This document shows, in pieces, positions 25,093-36,244 of a DNA stretch of 64,000 nt (positions are counted from its first letter, which is position 1; every line of letters starts with the position of its first letter). The stretch is from Phaseolus vulgaris (Eukaryota; Streptophyta; Magnoliopsida; Fabales; Fabaceae). The stretch is from the NCBI RefSeq assembly GCF_000499845.2, contig NC_023758.2, forward strand, positions 24,141,520 through 24,205,519, in the 5' to 3' direction. The position numbers were made by a program, and so were the translations under genes. The notes under the pieces were generated by a model. That model was not told the origin of the DNA. It saw only the letters and a program-made list of their open reading frames with translations, and searched no databases.

Positions 25093-26178
25093 CCTTGATG
25101 ACGTCGAATGTCATTCAGAGTATCCTCAATTCGGTCTATCCTTTGATCAACCTTGTCAATGCGGGTATTCATGTTTTATATCCCGAACAAAATTTGGGGT
25201 AACAATTCAATTTGACTGGGGATTGCCGGCTCAGGTTGATGACCTTCAACATCTTGGTGTGGCAATTGATCCTCTTCATCATCTTTTTCGTCATCCTACC
25301 AAGTTGCCATACACCATTGACATGAAATATATTTAATTTTGTCATACTTCTTTTCCCAAAGTAACGATTCCAGCATAGCATTATTGCTTGCTTATTTGAC
25401 AAGTCGAAGCCATAGACTTGCAAGATTCGTGTTATCAAAATTGCATACGGAAGAGGCATGTTGTTATTCCGACATTTGATCATGTGTTGCATGATGTAAT
25501 GAGGCCAATTAATCATTATATTATTTTTGATGCACCACAACATGAAAATATCTTCATTCAATAGTTGTGCGAAGTTGCTCCCTGAAGGGCACCAGATGTG
25601 CACCCATGTGTAATGTAATAGTTGGTCATTCATTTTCAGACTACTAGCATTTCTGACATTTTGACTTTGAACATCTTCACGAATCATGGACGGTAATGCT
25701 AGTGCTCGATCAAAATTGACTTTCTCAGGGATCGTCCCAGAGGTTAACTTAACACCGTCATACCTGAGATTGGCAATGTTCGTCCAATCCAATTGATTAA
25801 TGTTTATTCGCTTTCCGCAAATCTCAATGGCAAGGTGGCCAAGAGGTGTGATCTTCATATTTTTATAAAATACTCTAACCAAGTCCTCATAATACAGAAG
25901 TTTCATTCCAAGGAAAGGTTGTAAACCTTGGAAATTTAGAAGTTTTTGGAATTCAAACCCTGGAGCAGCAAAAATGTGAGTATGCATAACTTTTGGTGAT
26001 AAGACTACTCTTTCGTGAAACAATTTTTCAAACATCATCATTTGACGTTTTGTACTAAAGTATCTTGAATAACAAGAACTTCTTCAATTCCCATTGCTGG
26101 GGGAGGAGGAACGACATGAGCTTTTGTTGGAGCTTTACCCTTACGGGTTCTGTGGCGTTTGTGGGATGATGATGCCAT
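25093..26178 (-). pseudogene. 'Putative plant transposon protein' gene, frameshifted
   Basis: Starting at the ATG ending at 26178, the minus strand reads MASSSHKRHRTRKGKAPTK and stops at about 26040. The following frame (25169-26041, 290 codons) carries the main domain: LFHERVVLSPKVMHT, FYKNMKITPLG, then WVHIWCPSGSNFAQLLNED and WPHYIMQHMIK. This pattern matches a plant-only family labelled as a putative plant transposon protein domain, abundant in legume repeats. Near 25300 the frame shifts again. An acidic linker and a short coiled-coil end (MNTRIDKVDQRIDRIEDTL) continue to about 25093. Two breaks suggest a dead copy. The biochemical function of the family is not established. Confidence 0.65.
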
Positions 26179-26321
26179 GTATAATGCAATTACTACAATA
26201 TATAAAATGAATGAAATGTTCATGACATCAAATACGAAACTCAATTTTAAGTAAACGAAAGTTATTATAATATCATGAACAGAATAGTAGAAGTTACCAA
26301 ACACAATAGTACAACTTCATA

Positions 26322-26385
26322 AACAAAATATTACATTACCTTAGAAAAGACAAACAAAATATTACATTACCCTAGAAAAGACAAT
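26322..26385. repeat. Two tandem copies of a ~31-bp unit
   Basis: The phrase ACAAAATATTACATTACC, followed by T/CTAGAAAAGACA, occurs twice head to tail. It sits in the otherwise featureless 26179-26536 gap between two minus-strand pseudogenes. Confidence 0.75.
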
Positions 26386-26536
26386 ACTAGAAGTCCTCAA
26401 CTAGAATACTAAAAGTTCTGATCATAATTATCCAATAACAAACATACACGGACAAATTACACAACAAGTCAAATGAAATAGAAGGACAACATGTAATTGA
26501 AAGACATGAAGATAACGCGAACACAGAAATATGAAA

Positions 26537-28668
26537 TCAATGCCTAGTCATAAATGCAAACAAATTTGTCATGTGACGGTCATATGACATCCCAAATAGT
26601 TGCTTAACTCTTCCTGGATGCTCACATAAAAACCCGTAGCACTGATCCATGACCTGTTCATCCTGGATGTTAAGCTCCAGCAGCATTGCCTAAATATCAG
26701 ACTCAGAGAATTGGTACGATGATGGATATCCACTAGGAGAGGATTTTATTAATGAAGGAAGAGGATTTTCACCTACACATTTGAAGTTCTTCCTTCTAGT
26801 CTTCTCACAAATTAAAAGAAGTCAAAGAGAAGATCAAGCCTAAAGATAAAGAAGTCTACAAACTCTCAAATAATAGGCTTCATATTAAATATCTCTCTTT
26901 ATAGTTTCTTTTAAATTGTAAATAATATAGAATAATGTTTAGAAAGGTGCTTAGAGGGAAACATGAGACACCTCTTTTGTAAAAGCATCTTTAGGCTTTA
27001 GTTTAGCAAATTCTAGAAGCTTGGGGAGTGAGCTTAGTAAGGGGGGTGTGATCTTAGGAGTTTTTTGGGTAGCTTAGGGAATAAGCTATGTAAATGACCA
27101 GCCCTTACTCCTATAAAAGGAGGGCTTAGGTCCTTCACAATTCAGATTGGAATTTTATAGTAGAGAGACTATACTCAATTTGGGAGAGAATTTGTGAGTT
27201 TTGAGTCTTCCTCTTCTTTGCCTTATCTTGTGAGCTATGGTGAGCTTCAAGTGGTGGCACTCCATCACTTATCTTGGTTCAAGGTTCCAAGTGGCGTGAA
27301 TGGCTTCTTCCAATTCTCAAAATCCAAATCCAGCAAGCATCTTATTCTATAAGTGTTCTTCTTCCCTTTTCTTCAATTTTCCATTCGGTAGTTTTGATTC
27401 CTAGAGTTTACTTCTTTTTCTACCGTTTATTTTGTGTTTCCAGCATTGTGTTCTTAATTCTGTTTTGGTTCAGTAGCTATCATTTAAATTCTGTCCAGTT
27501 TTAATTCTTGTTCTTCTTTCCTTTTGTTTTGATTCAATTTGACAATACATGGACTTCAATATGAGTCTTGGTTGGTGCTTAGTTTTGGTGAGTTCTTGAA
27601 TTTAGAACATTGATCCAATTCTAAAGTAGAGTGCCTTTTAAATCCAGCTCAAGTTGTTCCTAAGAATGTCAAGAATCATGTGTTCTTGTAGTTACATTCA
27701 CATCATACGATGCATGGCAACGACGATGGAGTACGTGCTCAACATATAAGTCATTTTTTCGTCTAATTTCCGCAGGTATATCTTGTGCTGCGGTTGCTTG
27801 TGCACGAGCAATGTCAACCAACTGAGAGGCATTCTGAATTCCATCCTTCATTGACGAAACACATTGTGTTGAAGATTTGTATTCAACAAAGCAAAATGTT
27901 CATAAATTTTGTCGATGGTGGATGTGCTTGCAGAGCCCGCAGAAGGCATAGAAGGAGTGTTTGAGGGAGTGTCAGAAGGAGTGTCACTTGATTGAATATG
28001 AGGAGCAAATGACCGTGGGACGTAGTCATCTGCCTCTTCAAAGTTGGGTTGCTCAGGTATATAATCATATTATTGTCGTCAAGGTTGACACTGAAATTAC
28101 TTATGTCAGGAGGTGAATTGATGTCACGGGCTGTCCTGACCCGAGTTCTAGTGGCTCTGTCATTAGATCCCAAATCCTCCATTAGGTTATAATGATGAAT
28201 GGGATTCACACGCCATTTCGCCGCAGATGGTTTGGCCTACATACATGTCACATATTAGTACATTATGCCCAATGTGCAGTCAAATGTATTTGTTGTAAAA
28301 TATACTTATCATCGTACCTTAATCAAGTCATTCCAAACTTCGTCCTCTGCTTCAAAACGTTTGGTGGTCTGGTTCCATGCAAAACCACTCATTGCACCAA
28401 ACAAATCATGTACTTCCCTCCACCTGTCCTTCAGGCCTTTTTGATGATTTTTGGCATGGTTTTTCTTAATAGAGGATAATCCAACCTTGTGTAGAGCCAT
28501 AAAAATGTTAGTATATCCCTGAGTTGTCCAACTACCGTTAATTTTGCAATCTCGACGTACCTCTTCAATCATTGCATTTAGCAGAATTAGGTTCATCTCT
28601 GTCGTCCACTTAGTGAACTCTCGATAACCACCTTATGAATCTGGAGCAACATTCTTCTCATGATCCAT
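26537..28668 (-). pseudogene. Myb/SANT-like protein gene of a PIF/Harbinger element, split by a solo LTR
   Basis: The frame starts at an ATG ending at 28668. The DNA-binding region lies at 28309-28630: WTTEMNLILLNAMIEEVRRD, then GLKDRWREVHDLF and FEAEDEVWNDLIK. This is the trihelix-like Myb/SANT domain encoded beside PIF/Harbinger transposases. A probable intron precedes 28250-28210. The C-terminal part runs through 27883-27712, is interrupted by the LTR at 26720-27705, and resumes to a stop at 26537-26539, with LNIQDEQVMDQCYGFL in the tail. An in-frame stop near the N-terminus and further shifts mark it as dead. In active elements this protein helps the transposase bind the ends. Confidence 0.75.
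26720..27705 (+). mobile_element. Solo LTR inserted in the Myb-like gene
   Basis: A 986-bp unit begins TGATGG and ends CACATCA. It is flanked by a perfect 5-bp duplication TACGA (26715-26719 and 27706-27710). Removing it and one duplication copy rejoins the Myb-gene reading frame. A TATA-like CCTATAAAAGG lies near 27112. The 3' half (from about 27141) is nearly identical to the LTRs of element C at 58684-59247 and 63348-63912 (opposite strand). The 5' half is only distantly similar. Solo LTRs form by recombination between the two LTRs of a full element. Confidence 0.92.
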
Positions 28669-28801
28669 CTAATTTACTTAAATAAAGTTAGGATGGAAAA
28701 CATTGGAACAAAAGAGAAAATATATTATTTCATCAAATTAATTGTTTACATAATCTTGTCACATTTCATTTGCTATAGTGTCCCTAATATGACACCTTAG
28801 C

Positions 28802-30154
28802 CTATATCATGCTCACGAGCATGGTAGGGGTTGGTTGTACATCTTCTTCTAACAATTCAAGATCTACTTCTTCAATCAGAGACTCATCATTGTCGACCCC
28901 GCGAAGAAATTTATGCAGAATACAACAAGCTAAAACAATTTTTGTCATAGTATCGACTTTATAATGTGGCTCAGTCCCACTGACTATAATTGGAAATTGT
29001 TTTTTCAGCACCCTAAATGTTCTTTCAATTACATTTCTAAGTGATGAATGTCGAAGATTAAACATCTCTTTAACATTTTGTGGCCCTCTTCAAGAATATT
29101 CTTTCAAAAGCTATCTAACCCCGCGATAAGGTGTTATTATATTTGGTTTCAACATAAAACCTGCATTACCAAGATAGTATTTTCGTGCAAAGATTGTGAA
29201 AAGTTGCATTAGTAGTATATACGACTATAACCTATTTATTGTTCTGCACACCTAATCCCCTAAAACTAACCTTCTGGAATAACCAAAGGATCGTCTCGTA
29301 CCAAATCATCTTTCAATATCCTTGAATCGGAGGCAGTTCCTTCCCAACCGGCTAGGACATGTGAACTTCATGTCAAAGTCACAACCTACAAATATGTTTT
29401 GGGTTGACCAATCTTTTCTCCCCCAAAAACGAGGTGCATCAACACGTGCAACCTTAACACGTACATGAGTCCCATCTATGGCCCCTAAACAATCCTAATG
29501 TAAACCAAATTTCATAACTTTAATTAAACAAAAAATAAATAAAACATTATACATAATTTAAAGTAATGTTATCATAAACAAACCTTAAAGTAGGGGTAAA
29601 ATCGAATGTTGTTAAGGATGTGTCGTTCTACAACCGTTCCATTTGGTTTAATTAAGAATTCTCCCTCCAACCTTAAAATTGCACTTAAAACATTATGAAA
29701 GTGACGGGAAATTGTTTCTCCATACCGATGGAAAAAGAATGACACACTTCGATTATTCACATTAGGCCCAATAATGTGCAGAACAAGTACAGTTGCCCGT
29801 ATTCTTTGACATAATTGAAGGAAAGCTTCTGGTCTCATGCGAATAATATCATGACATTGTTTAGTGTGAACCAAGTACTCCATCAATTCTTGTCTATGAC
29901 ACTCTTTTTGTGGTTGAAACTCACTCATAGAGTTGCTTCTAGTACGCACCGTGCGTAACAAATTCAATCCAAAAGCAATCATAAAAAGGATTATCACTAA
30001 TGCACCTTCATTATTTTTTTTTAATTTGTTTTTGGCTTTGTGAAATTAAATTCATATTCGTCGGAACAAGATCATCATAAATTGCAACTATTTCCTCAAA
30101 ATGTACCATTTCTGCCTCGTCATAATGCCTTGCCGAATTCATAATATTATCCAT
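28802..30154 (-). pseudogene. PIF/Harbinger DDE transposase, inactivated
   Basis: Minus strand. A first segment starts at an ATG ending at 30154 (MDNIMNSARHYDEAEMVHFE). The 29572-29997 segment has the RMRPEAFLQLC and FFHRYGETISRHFHNVL regions typical of these transposases. At about 29330-29500 is DCLGAIDGTHV, containing the first catalytic Asp. Next is YYLGNAGF near 29160, where the second catalytic Asp is normally found but Asn stands here. At 28802-29065 is [15 protein letters not shown], with the catalytic Glu region, and the acidic tail. Stops and shifts lie between 29080 and 29340. The enzyme would cut and join element ends; this copy cannot. Confidence 0.82.
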
Positions 30155-30439
30155 GTAATCTTTAACTTTTATCCACAACCATGATTATGTGCAAGTGTCA
30201 ATACAACATACTGAACGCGATTACCGTTTTGATGTAAAACTACACCAATACAGTCACCCTAACATCTAATTTTAATAAAAAAATTTATGGTAAATGACTT
30301 TATAATTTCATTTCTGTAATATAACAAAAATGATATAAATATATACATAAATTATATTTTTCAATATTATAATTTAATCAAAGAACAAATAAATATACAC
30401 AAACAAAATAAAAAATTACATAAAATTAAATAACAATAA
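30155..30439. other. AT-rich spacer between transposase and tandem array
   Basis: I see no gene here. It may contain the terminal region of the Harbinger element, but I could not recognise a terminal inverted repeat or a TTA/TAA duplication by eye. Confidence 0.4.
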
Positions 30440-31560
30440 TAACTACGTACAAATATTCAAATTTCAAATATTTATGTAAAATGTAAAAAAAATAACCGTA
30501 AACATTAAAAAAATTATATTTCATTTCTGTAAAAATATTAATTTTAAATAAAATAAATCTATTTTTATAATAATTAAATGTTCACAAAATAATAAGTATC
30601 TACACATTTTATTAAGAATTCAAATTTCTTCTCTAAACTTTTTCAGCTTTTTTTAATTATTACAACTTTTTTTATAATGTTTTTAATTATAAGATTAATA
30701 ATTTATGTAAAATCTATAAAAAAAACTCTAAACATTATAAATTTTTATTTTCATTGGGTAAAAATATTATTTTTAAATAAGAAATCTATTTTTTATAAAC
30801 AATTAAATTTTCAAAAAATAATAACTATCTACATTTATTATTAAAAATTCAAATTTCTTCTCTAAACTTTTTCTGCTTTTTTTTTAATTACTACCACATT
30901 TTTTATAATGTTTTTAATGATAACATTAATAATTTATATAAAATCTATAAAAAAAACCTAAACATTACAACTTTTATTTCCATTATGTAAAAATATTAAT
31001 TTTAAATAAAAAAAATAATTTTTATAAAGGATTAAATGTTAAAAAAATAATAACTATCTACATTTATTATTAAAAAATCAAATTTCTTCTCTAAACTTTT
31101 TCTGCTTTTTTTAATTACTACAACATTTTTTATAATGTTTTTAATTATAACATTAATAATTTATGTAAAATATAAAAGAAAAACCCTAGAAATCACAAAT
31201 TTTATTTCCATTCTGTAAAAATATTCATTTTAAATAAATAAATCTATTTTTTTTAAGAATTAAATGTTAAAAAGATAATAATTATCTACTTTTATTATTA
31301 AAAATTCAAATTTCTTATCTAAACTTTTTTTGCTTTCTTAAATTACTACAACATTTTTTTTTAATTTTTTTAATTTTTTTAATTATAAGATTAATAATTT
31401 ATGTAAACTGTAAAAAAAAAACTAAACATTACAATTTTCTATTTCCATTATGTAAAAATATTCATTTTAAATAAATAAATCTTTTTCTTATAAACAATTA
31501 AATGTTAAAAAAATAATAACTATCTATACATATTATTAAAAATTAAAATCTTTCCATAAA
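30440..31560. repeat. Tandem array of a ~229-bp AT-rich unit, about 4.7 copies
   Basis: The phrase CAAATTTCTTCTCTAAACTT recurs at about 30621, 30850, 31079 and 31307, with a decayed copy near 31544. Spacing is therefore 228-229 bp, with the last interval about 237 bp. Each unit also contains TTTTTTATAATGTTTTTAA, AATAATTTATGTAAA and CTGTAAAAATATT phrases in the same order. Copies differ by substitutions and small indels. No coding potential. This is a minisatellite/satellite-like block beside the Harbinger remains. Confidence 0.88.
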
Positions 31561-31899
31561 ATAAAAATCTTAAAAAATACAATAATAAATGACATAAACA
31601 ACTCAATAGGAAAAATTAATTTACTAACTTATTAATATAAATAACTACTCTAGACCCTAGACAAATTAAATTATAAAACCATAATCATCCAAATAGAATA
31701 TAAATCTAAACCACAAATTTAAAACACAAACAAAAAATACATATAAAAATATAAAAAAAAAACTGAACAACAACCGAAGAAGATCAATTCAACTAGGATG
31801 AAGAACAACACCACAAGAACACAATACAAAGTTGTGTTTGAAAACAAAAATAAGCAACAAAAAAATTTGAAAAAAATTTGAACATAACTTATTAACCCA

Positions 31900-32150
31900 T
31901 GTCTTATAAAAACACCATAATCGATTATCCAAAATTTCAGAGGCATAATCAATTATTTCTAAAATTAAAAAACCAACATAATCTATTATTCAAAAACATA
32001 ATCGATTACCCTCAGTTTTACACAGAGTACATAATCGATTATGTTCGAAAAAAATAATTATGCCACGAGCATAATCGATTATCCACTATTTTTAACAGCA
32101 TAATCGATTATGTACTCTGTTCTTTTTCACTCATAATCAATTATCTGCTA
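31900..32150. repeat. Cluster of eight ATAATCGATTAT palindromes
   Basis: CATAATCGATTATG or one-base variants (CAATTAT, CTATTAT) occur about every 20-40 bp, at about 31916, 31944, 31976, 31997, 32030, 32070, 32099 and 32132. The sequence between copies is not conserved. The core is a perfect palindrome around ATCGAT. This lies in the gene-free stretch 31561-32690 (AT-rich, no supportable gene). It may be part of an LTR or DNA-transposon terminus. Confidence 0.8.
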
Positions 32151-32689
32151 TACAAAACCAAGGCAATGCTAACTTGAGACCAAAAAACCACTACGAAACT
32201 CACTCCCCTACCACTATGATGTCTCACAAACCTCTCCAAGCCCAGTGAACCAATTCACAAGTCTGTAAAGATACTTTGAGTGAATTATGAAGTTTCACAA
32301 TTCTGAAACAACAATTTATTGGCACACATCTACTCTCACCTGCTACATTGATAACATTCAAATGCACTTTGTGGTCAAACGATTCCTGAGCCAAAATCAG
32401 GAATCTCATGTCATGCGTAAACAATGCAACAATGCATGGCAGTGGTAGTGTTTTTTCGTTGCATGGAAGACAACCTCGTGAAGAATAAATGAAGAAAAGG
32501 AAGGGTAGATTCGTAAGTTCTCATGTGTGATGTGGATTTCCCTTCACTACTCTCTCCTTTCTCTTCATTCTTCAGATGATCCCCTAGTCCCTCCACTTTC
32601 TCTCCATCACCTCCCTCACCCACATGCAACCCTGGAACCAAACGGGGGTGGCACTCACACATCCGTTATCGACAACAGTGTCACCCCCA

Positions 32690-33110
32690 TAAGCAAACAC
32701 ATGCTTAATGATTTAAAAGATTTTGTCTCCGGATATTCATATCCGTAAGTCAAATCACAAAGTTTTAGATATGCAAGTTCGGAACTAATATGTCACTTTC
32801 GAATTTGACCATCTAAAAGCTTACCTGGACAACATAAATGACCTTCTGGATGTCAAGATCCATAAGCAAACATATATGAATTCCAAATCTCGATCCATAA
32901 AACAATTTACAACATGCCATTCCAGACATGGAAATCCAAAACTCGTAACTCACTTTCGAATATGGTCATCCATAAGTTTAAATGAAGCACGAAAATGACC
33001 TTTTAGATATCTAAATCCGAAGTATATAACAATCTCTTTTGGATTTCTACATCTGTAAGCAAACATGAAGCCTTTCGGATATCGGGATCCGATAACTGTT
33101 TAACACCATT
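32690..33110. repeat. Degenerate GGATAT/ATATCC interspersed repeats
   Basis: Variants of (T)CCGGATATTCATATCCGTAAG, GGATGTCAAGATCCATAAG, GATATCTAAATCCGAAG and GGATATCGGGATCCGATAA recur at roughly 40-60 bp spacing. Each is a small imperfect palindrome. The pattern resembles the sub-terminal repeat zones of CACTA- or hAT-type transposons. No gene is supported here or in the following 33110-33600 bases; the Ser/Pro-rich frame starting at 33180 has no recognisable domain. Confidence 0.5.
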
Positions 33111-33600
33111 ATCAGCTAAAATGAAAAATGTAAATGGTTTTCCTTCTCTCAGAAGAGATTTGCACCCCACTTAAAAGTATGGCTTCACTCCACACCACAA
33201 CAACCAGTTCACCACCACCACCACTCAAAATGCGCAACACAGTAAAAAAAACACTCTTCTGCAAAAAAAAAAAATCTATACTTGTTACAATTCTAGGTAG
33301 CACAAACGAAAGTTTTTTCCACGTATCATTGTGCACATGGCATTGTGCACATCTCATTGATATCTTCTTTCTGGCGATACATCTCATTTAAACCTATTCT
33401 CTTCTTTTGCTGAGTATTTTGTTTTGCATTCTAATCCCTAACTATCCTATTCTTTTGGAGCGTTCTACTATGGCAAACTACGTCCACACATCCTGCCTCT
33501 GTTCACAAGGAAGGTCATGCAACCAAATAGGTTCGTTTGTATTTCCTTTTTTATTTTTTTATGCATTTTTTTGTGCTTTATCTTTTCATTGAGTTCTCTG

Positions 33601-34050
33601 CATGTTAATATATTTTGCTTCTCAATAGTCTGTTTCTTGGGTTTTGCCTGATTTTATTTTTCCTATTTTTTATTTTTCCACTGTTCACACTTCTCATACA
33701 TTTTGTGGTAATTTTTATACACTTTTCTACATGTTAATATGTTTCTCTTCTCAATAATCTGTTTCTTGGGTTTTTCCTAATTTTATTTTTCCTGTTTTGT
33801 ATTTTTCCACTATGCACACTTCTCATACATTTTGTGGTATTGTTTTTACACTTCTCTGCATTTTAATATGTTTCCCTTCTCAATAGTCTATTTCTTGGGT
33901 TTTGCCTAATTTTATTTTTCCTATTTTGTATTTTTTCCACTGTGCACACTTCGCATACATTTTGTGGTATTTTATCTACACTTCTTTGAATGTTAATATC
34001 TTTTCCTTCTCAATAGTTTGTTTCTTAGGTTTTGCTTGATTTCTATTATT
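33601..34050. repeat. Tandem array of a ~129-bp unit, about 3.5 copies
   Basis: CATGTTAATAT (or CATTTTAATAT, GAATGTTAATAT) recurs at 33601, 33730, 33859 and about 33988, each followed by CTTCTCAATAGTCTGTTTCTTGGGTTTTG-like sequence and TTTTCCACTGTGCACACTTC-like sequence. The period is 129 bp. The unit is pyrimidine-rich on the plus strand and non-coding. It directly precedes the RPA-like gene, so it may be part of the Helitron or of an intron of that gene. Confidence 0.9.
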
Positions 34051-34099
34051 TATTAGTTTGGATTTAAAAATGTTCTTACATGTTAATGTTAATTTTTAT

Positions 34100-35500
34100 T
34101 ATATAGACAACATCTATGTCCAGAACTGTATTGATTGCACAAGAGTGGAATATAATGTACTGTCTGAAGAAGCCTTACTGTTAAAGAAAAAGTACTTTAG
34201 AAATATCATGATTTGATATTGCTGAAAAGACGTTTTGAATGCATTACAATTTTGTTTGAATGGTAAAGGATGTTAGAAACAACAGACTCTCCATGCCAGG
34301 GACTCAGCCCACTGTGTGAATCTTTAAAGCAAACTCATGAAAATGAGTTTCTTCAGATCACCGTCATGAACACTATAACAGGGTTGAAGGATTGTAGAGA
34401 AGTAAACCTCATTATATATTTTAAATTCTTGATCTTGGTTTTGTTTTGACTCATATTTACATTTTATTAAAACAGGTCAACACATTCATAGTTCTTGCAA
34501 CTATAAAACATGTTGTGGACGATGATGATTGGTGGTATACTGTCTGCATCTGTAACAAGGCAGTTAACCCCAACTCCAAAATGTTTTTTTTTTGTTAAAA
34601 ATGATTAAGCACATAATGAAGGTCACCTTTAGGTACACGCTTTGAAATATCTATTACTGATTTATTCAGTACAATACTGATGTGTTGCTTTGATCATATT
34701 GTATTTCTATGTCAAGTATAAAGTGCAACTTCATGTGATTGATGACATTGATTCTACAAGTTCCATGCTTTTTGACAAAGAAGCAAGCTCCCATCTGAAT
34801 AAATCATATGCTAAAATATTTGAAAGCCATGATAAGGTTATCGTTGTGCACCTTTACATGTGAATTATATATAACCTGTTCATTGGTTAATTTGAATTTC
34901 ATTTTTTTTAGAACGGAAATCTTCCAAAAGAATTTGCAGAAATATTGGACAAAAAGGTTTTGTTCAAGGTTGATTAAAAATGGATAAAGGCTTTAAGTTT
35001 GAGCAATCATTTAAAGTTAAACAAATTTGTGTGGATGAAGAGATCATTCAACGTTTCATCAGTGACAATAACAACTCATTGGTAAGTTATGTTGTCGTGT
35101 ACTATGTGTGTAATATAAAATATAAAATATATGTTCTTTACTGATTTCTTTAAATCATCATTTGTTTGATAAGGAAATATATGATCAGGATGGTAATAAT
35201 GGAAAAGGAAAGTTGGCTATGACTGATGCTTCTTGTGAGAACATCAGAGAGGTATAAATAAATTGTGATAAATAATAACATTAATTGAAAAGATTTGTTT
35301 TGAACGTGTCTGTATTGAAACAAGATTTGTTCCAAAAGTTTGGGAGTGAATGCAATGAGTCCCAGTCTCAAACTGTTGATTTGAGCAATGATAGTGTTAC
35401 GGTGATTCCACTTAAGAGACAACCTCCACCCCTGGTGCAAGTTTTAGAGGACAATGTGCCACTTAAGACATTCAAAAGAACTATTAAAATTGAGAAGTGA
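34100..35500 (+). pseudogene. Replication protein A large-subunit-like gene of the Helitron, degenerate
   Basis: Plus-strand exons read as a single-strand-DNA-binding protein. About 34474-34580 gives VNTFIVLATIKHVVDDDD and a CICNK remnant of the zinc ribbon. After an intron, about 34719-34840 gives YKVQLHVIDDIDSTSSMLFD. About 34915-34975 gives NGNLPKEFAEILDKKVLFKV. The tail at 35285-35500 ends FKRTIKIEK. This order matches the C-terminal OB-fold of RPA70-like proteins. Upstream exons (34110-34400) are only partly readable, with stops. RPA-like products of Helitrons are thought to protect displaced single strands. Several stops suggest it is not functional. Confidence 0.6.
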
Positions 35501-36244
35501 CAATTGATGTTTTGAGGATATGAGACCAATTACATTACTTATGTAATATTGCAGTAGATTTGAATTGTATGCAAAAAAATTTAAGAACTATTTGATGTTT
35601 TGAGGATATTATGATTAGTCTTATGTATGACATTTGATGCTTTGAGGATATTATGATTACTCTTATGTATGACATGTTATGTTGCATTGTATAGTTTTGT
35701 ATTGCTATTTTGTAGGTTTGTTTGTTTTGTTCCTAAATGGCTGAAGATTGTGAGAGTATGCTGAAAGTTCTATCATAGCATAGTTGCAAAGTTGAACCAT
35801 AATGTTCCACGACATTGTTATAAGATTGAGGATTGTTCATGTATATTATTATTAATTTGGCAAAGTTCCTGATCGATTGAGTTAGGTGACTGAAGTTGTT
35901 TGTACAATTTTTTTAAAACACATGAAATTTGTATTAGACATACAATATTTTAGACATGTGTAATTTATTTGACATTTGATTATTAATGTGAATAAGTCAA
36001 TGATATGCCTAGGAGCAGTCTATATTTTTATACTGTTATTTGTGTCTGTCAAATGTGTTATGTTATTCATGACTTTAACCTATATATTTGAACTTAAACA
36101 TCGTAATATAAGTCTTGATTGCAGTTTAATGTTTTATCTGATTTTTTTTTGTAATTTTCATAAGTTTTTCATGTTGGTGAACCTTCAATTGAATGTGTTC
36201 ATTTTTGAGTTATTCTCTGGTACGAAGAACGTGTTGATAAAGCA
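35501..36244. other. Spacer between Helitron genes, with a ~46-bp direct duplication
   Basis: There is no domain-bearing frame here. Around 35588-35675 a unit beginning TTTGATG and containing TTTTGAGGATATTATGATTA and CTTATGTATGACAT occurs twice in tandem. The hydrophobic frame at 35976-36240 is composition-driven. The Helitron helicase reading begins near 36245. Confidence 0.5.

Noticed and set aside
24917..25202. Asn-rich (+) and Leu-rich (-) frames
   Set aside because: Both come from the AATAAC short repeats.
31719..31952. Phe/Leu-rich minus-strand frame
   Set aside because: It arises from A-rich plus-strand composition and overlaps the palindrome cluster.
33134..33391. Ser/Pro-rich plus-strand frame starting near 33180
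   Set aside because: Low-complexity; it does not resemble a transit peptide joined to any domain, and no exon follows in frame.
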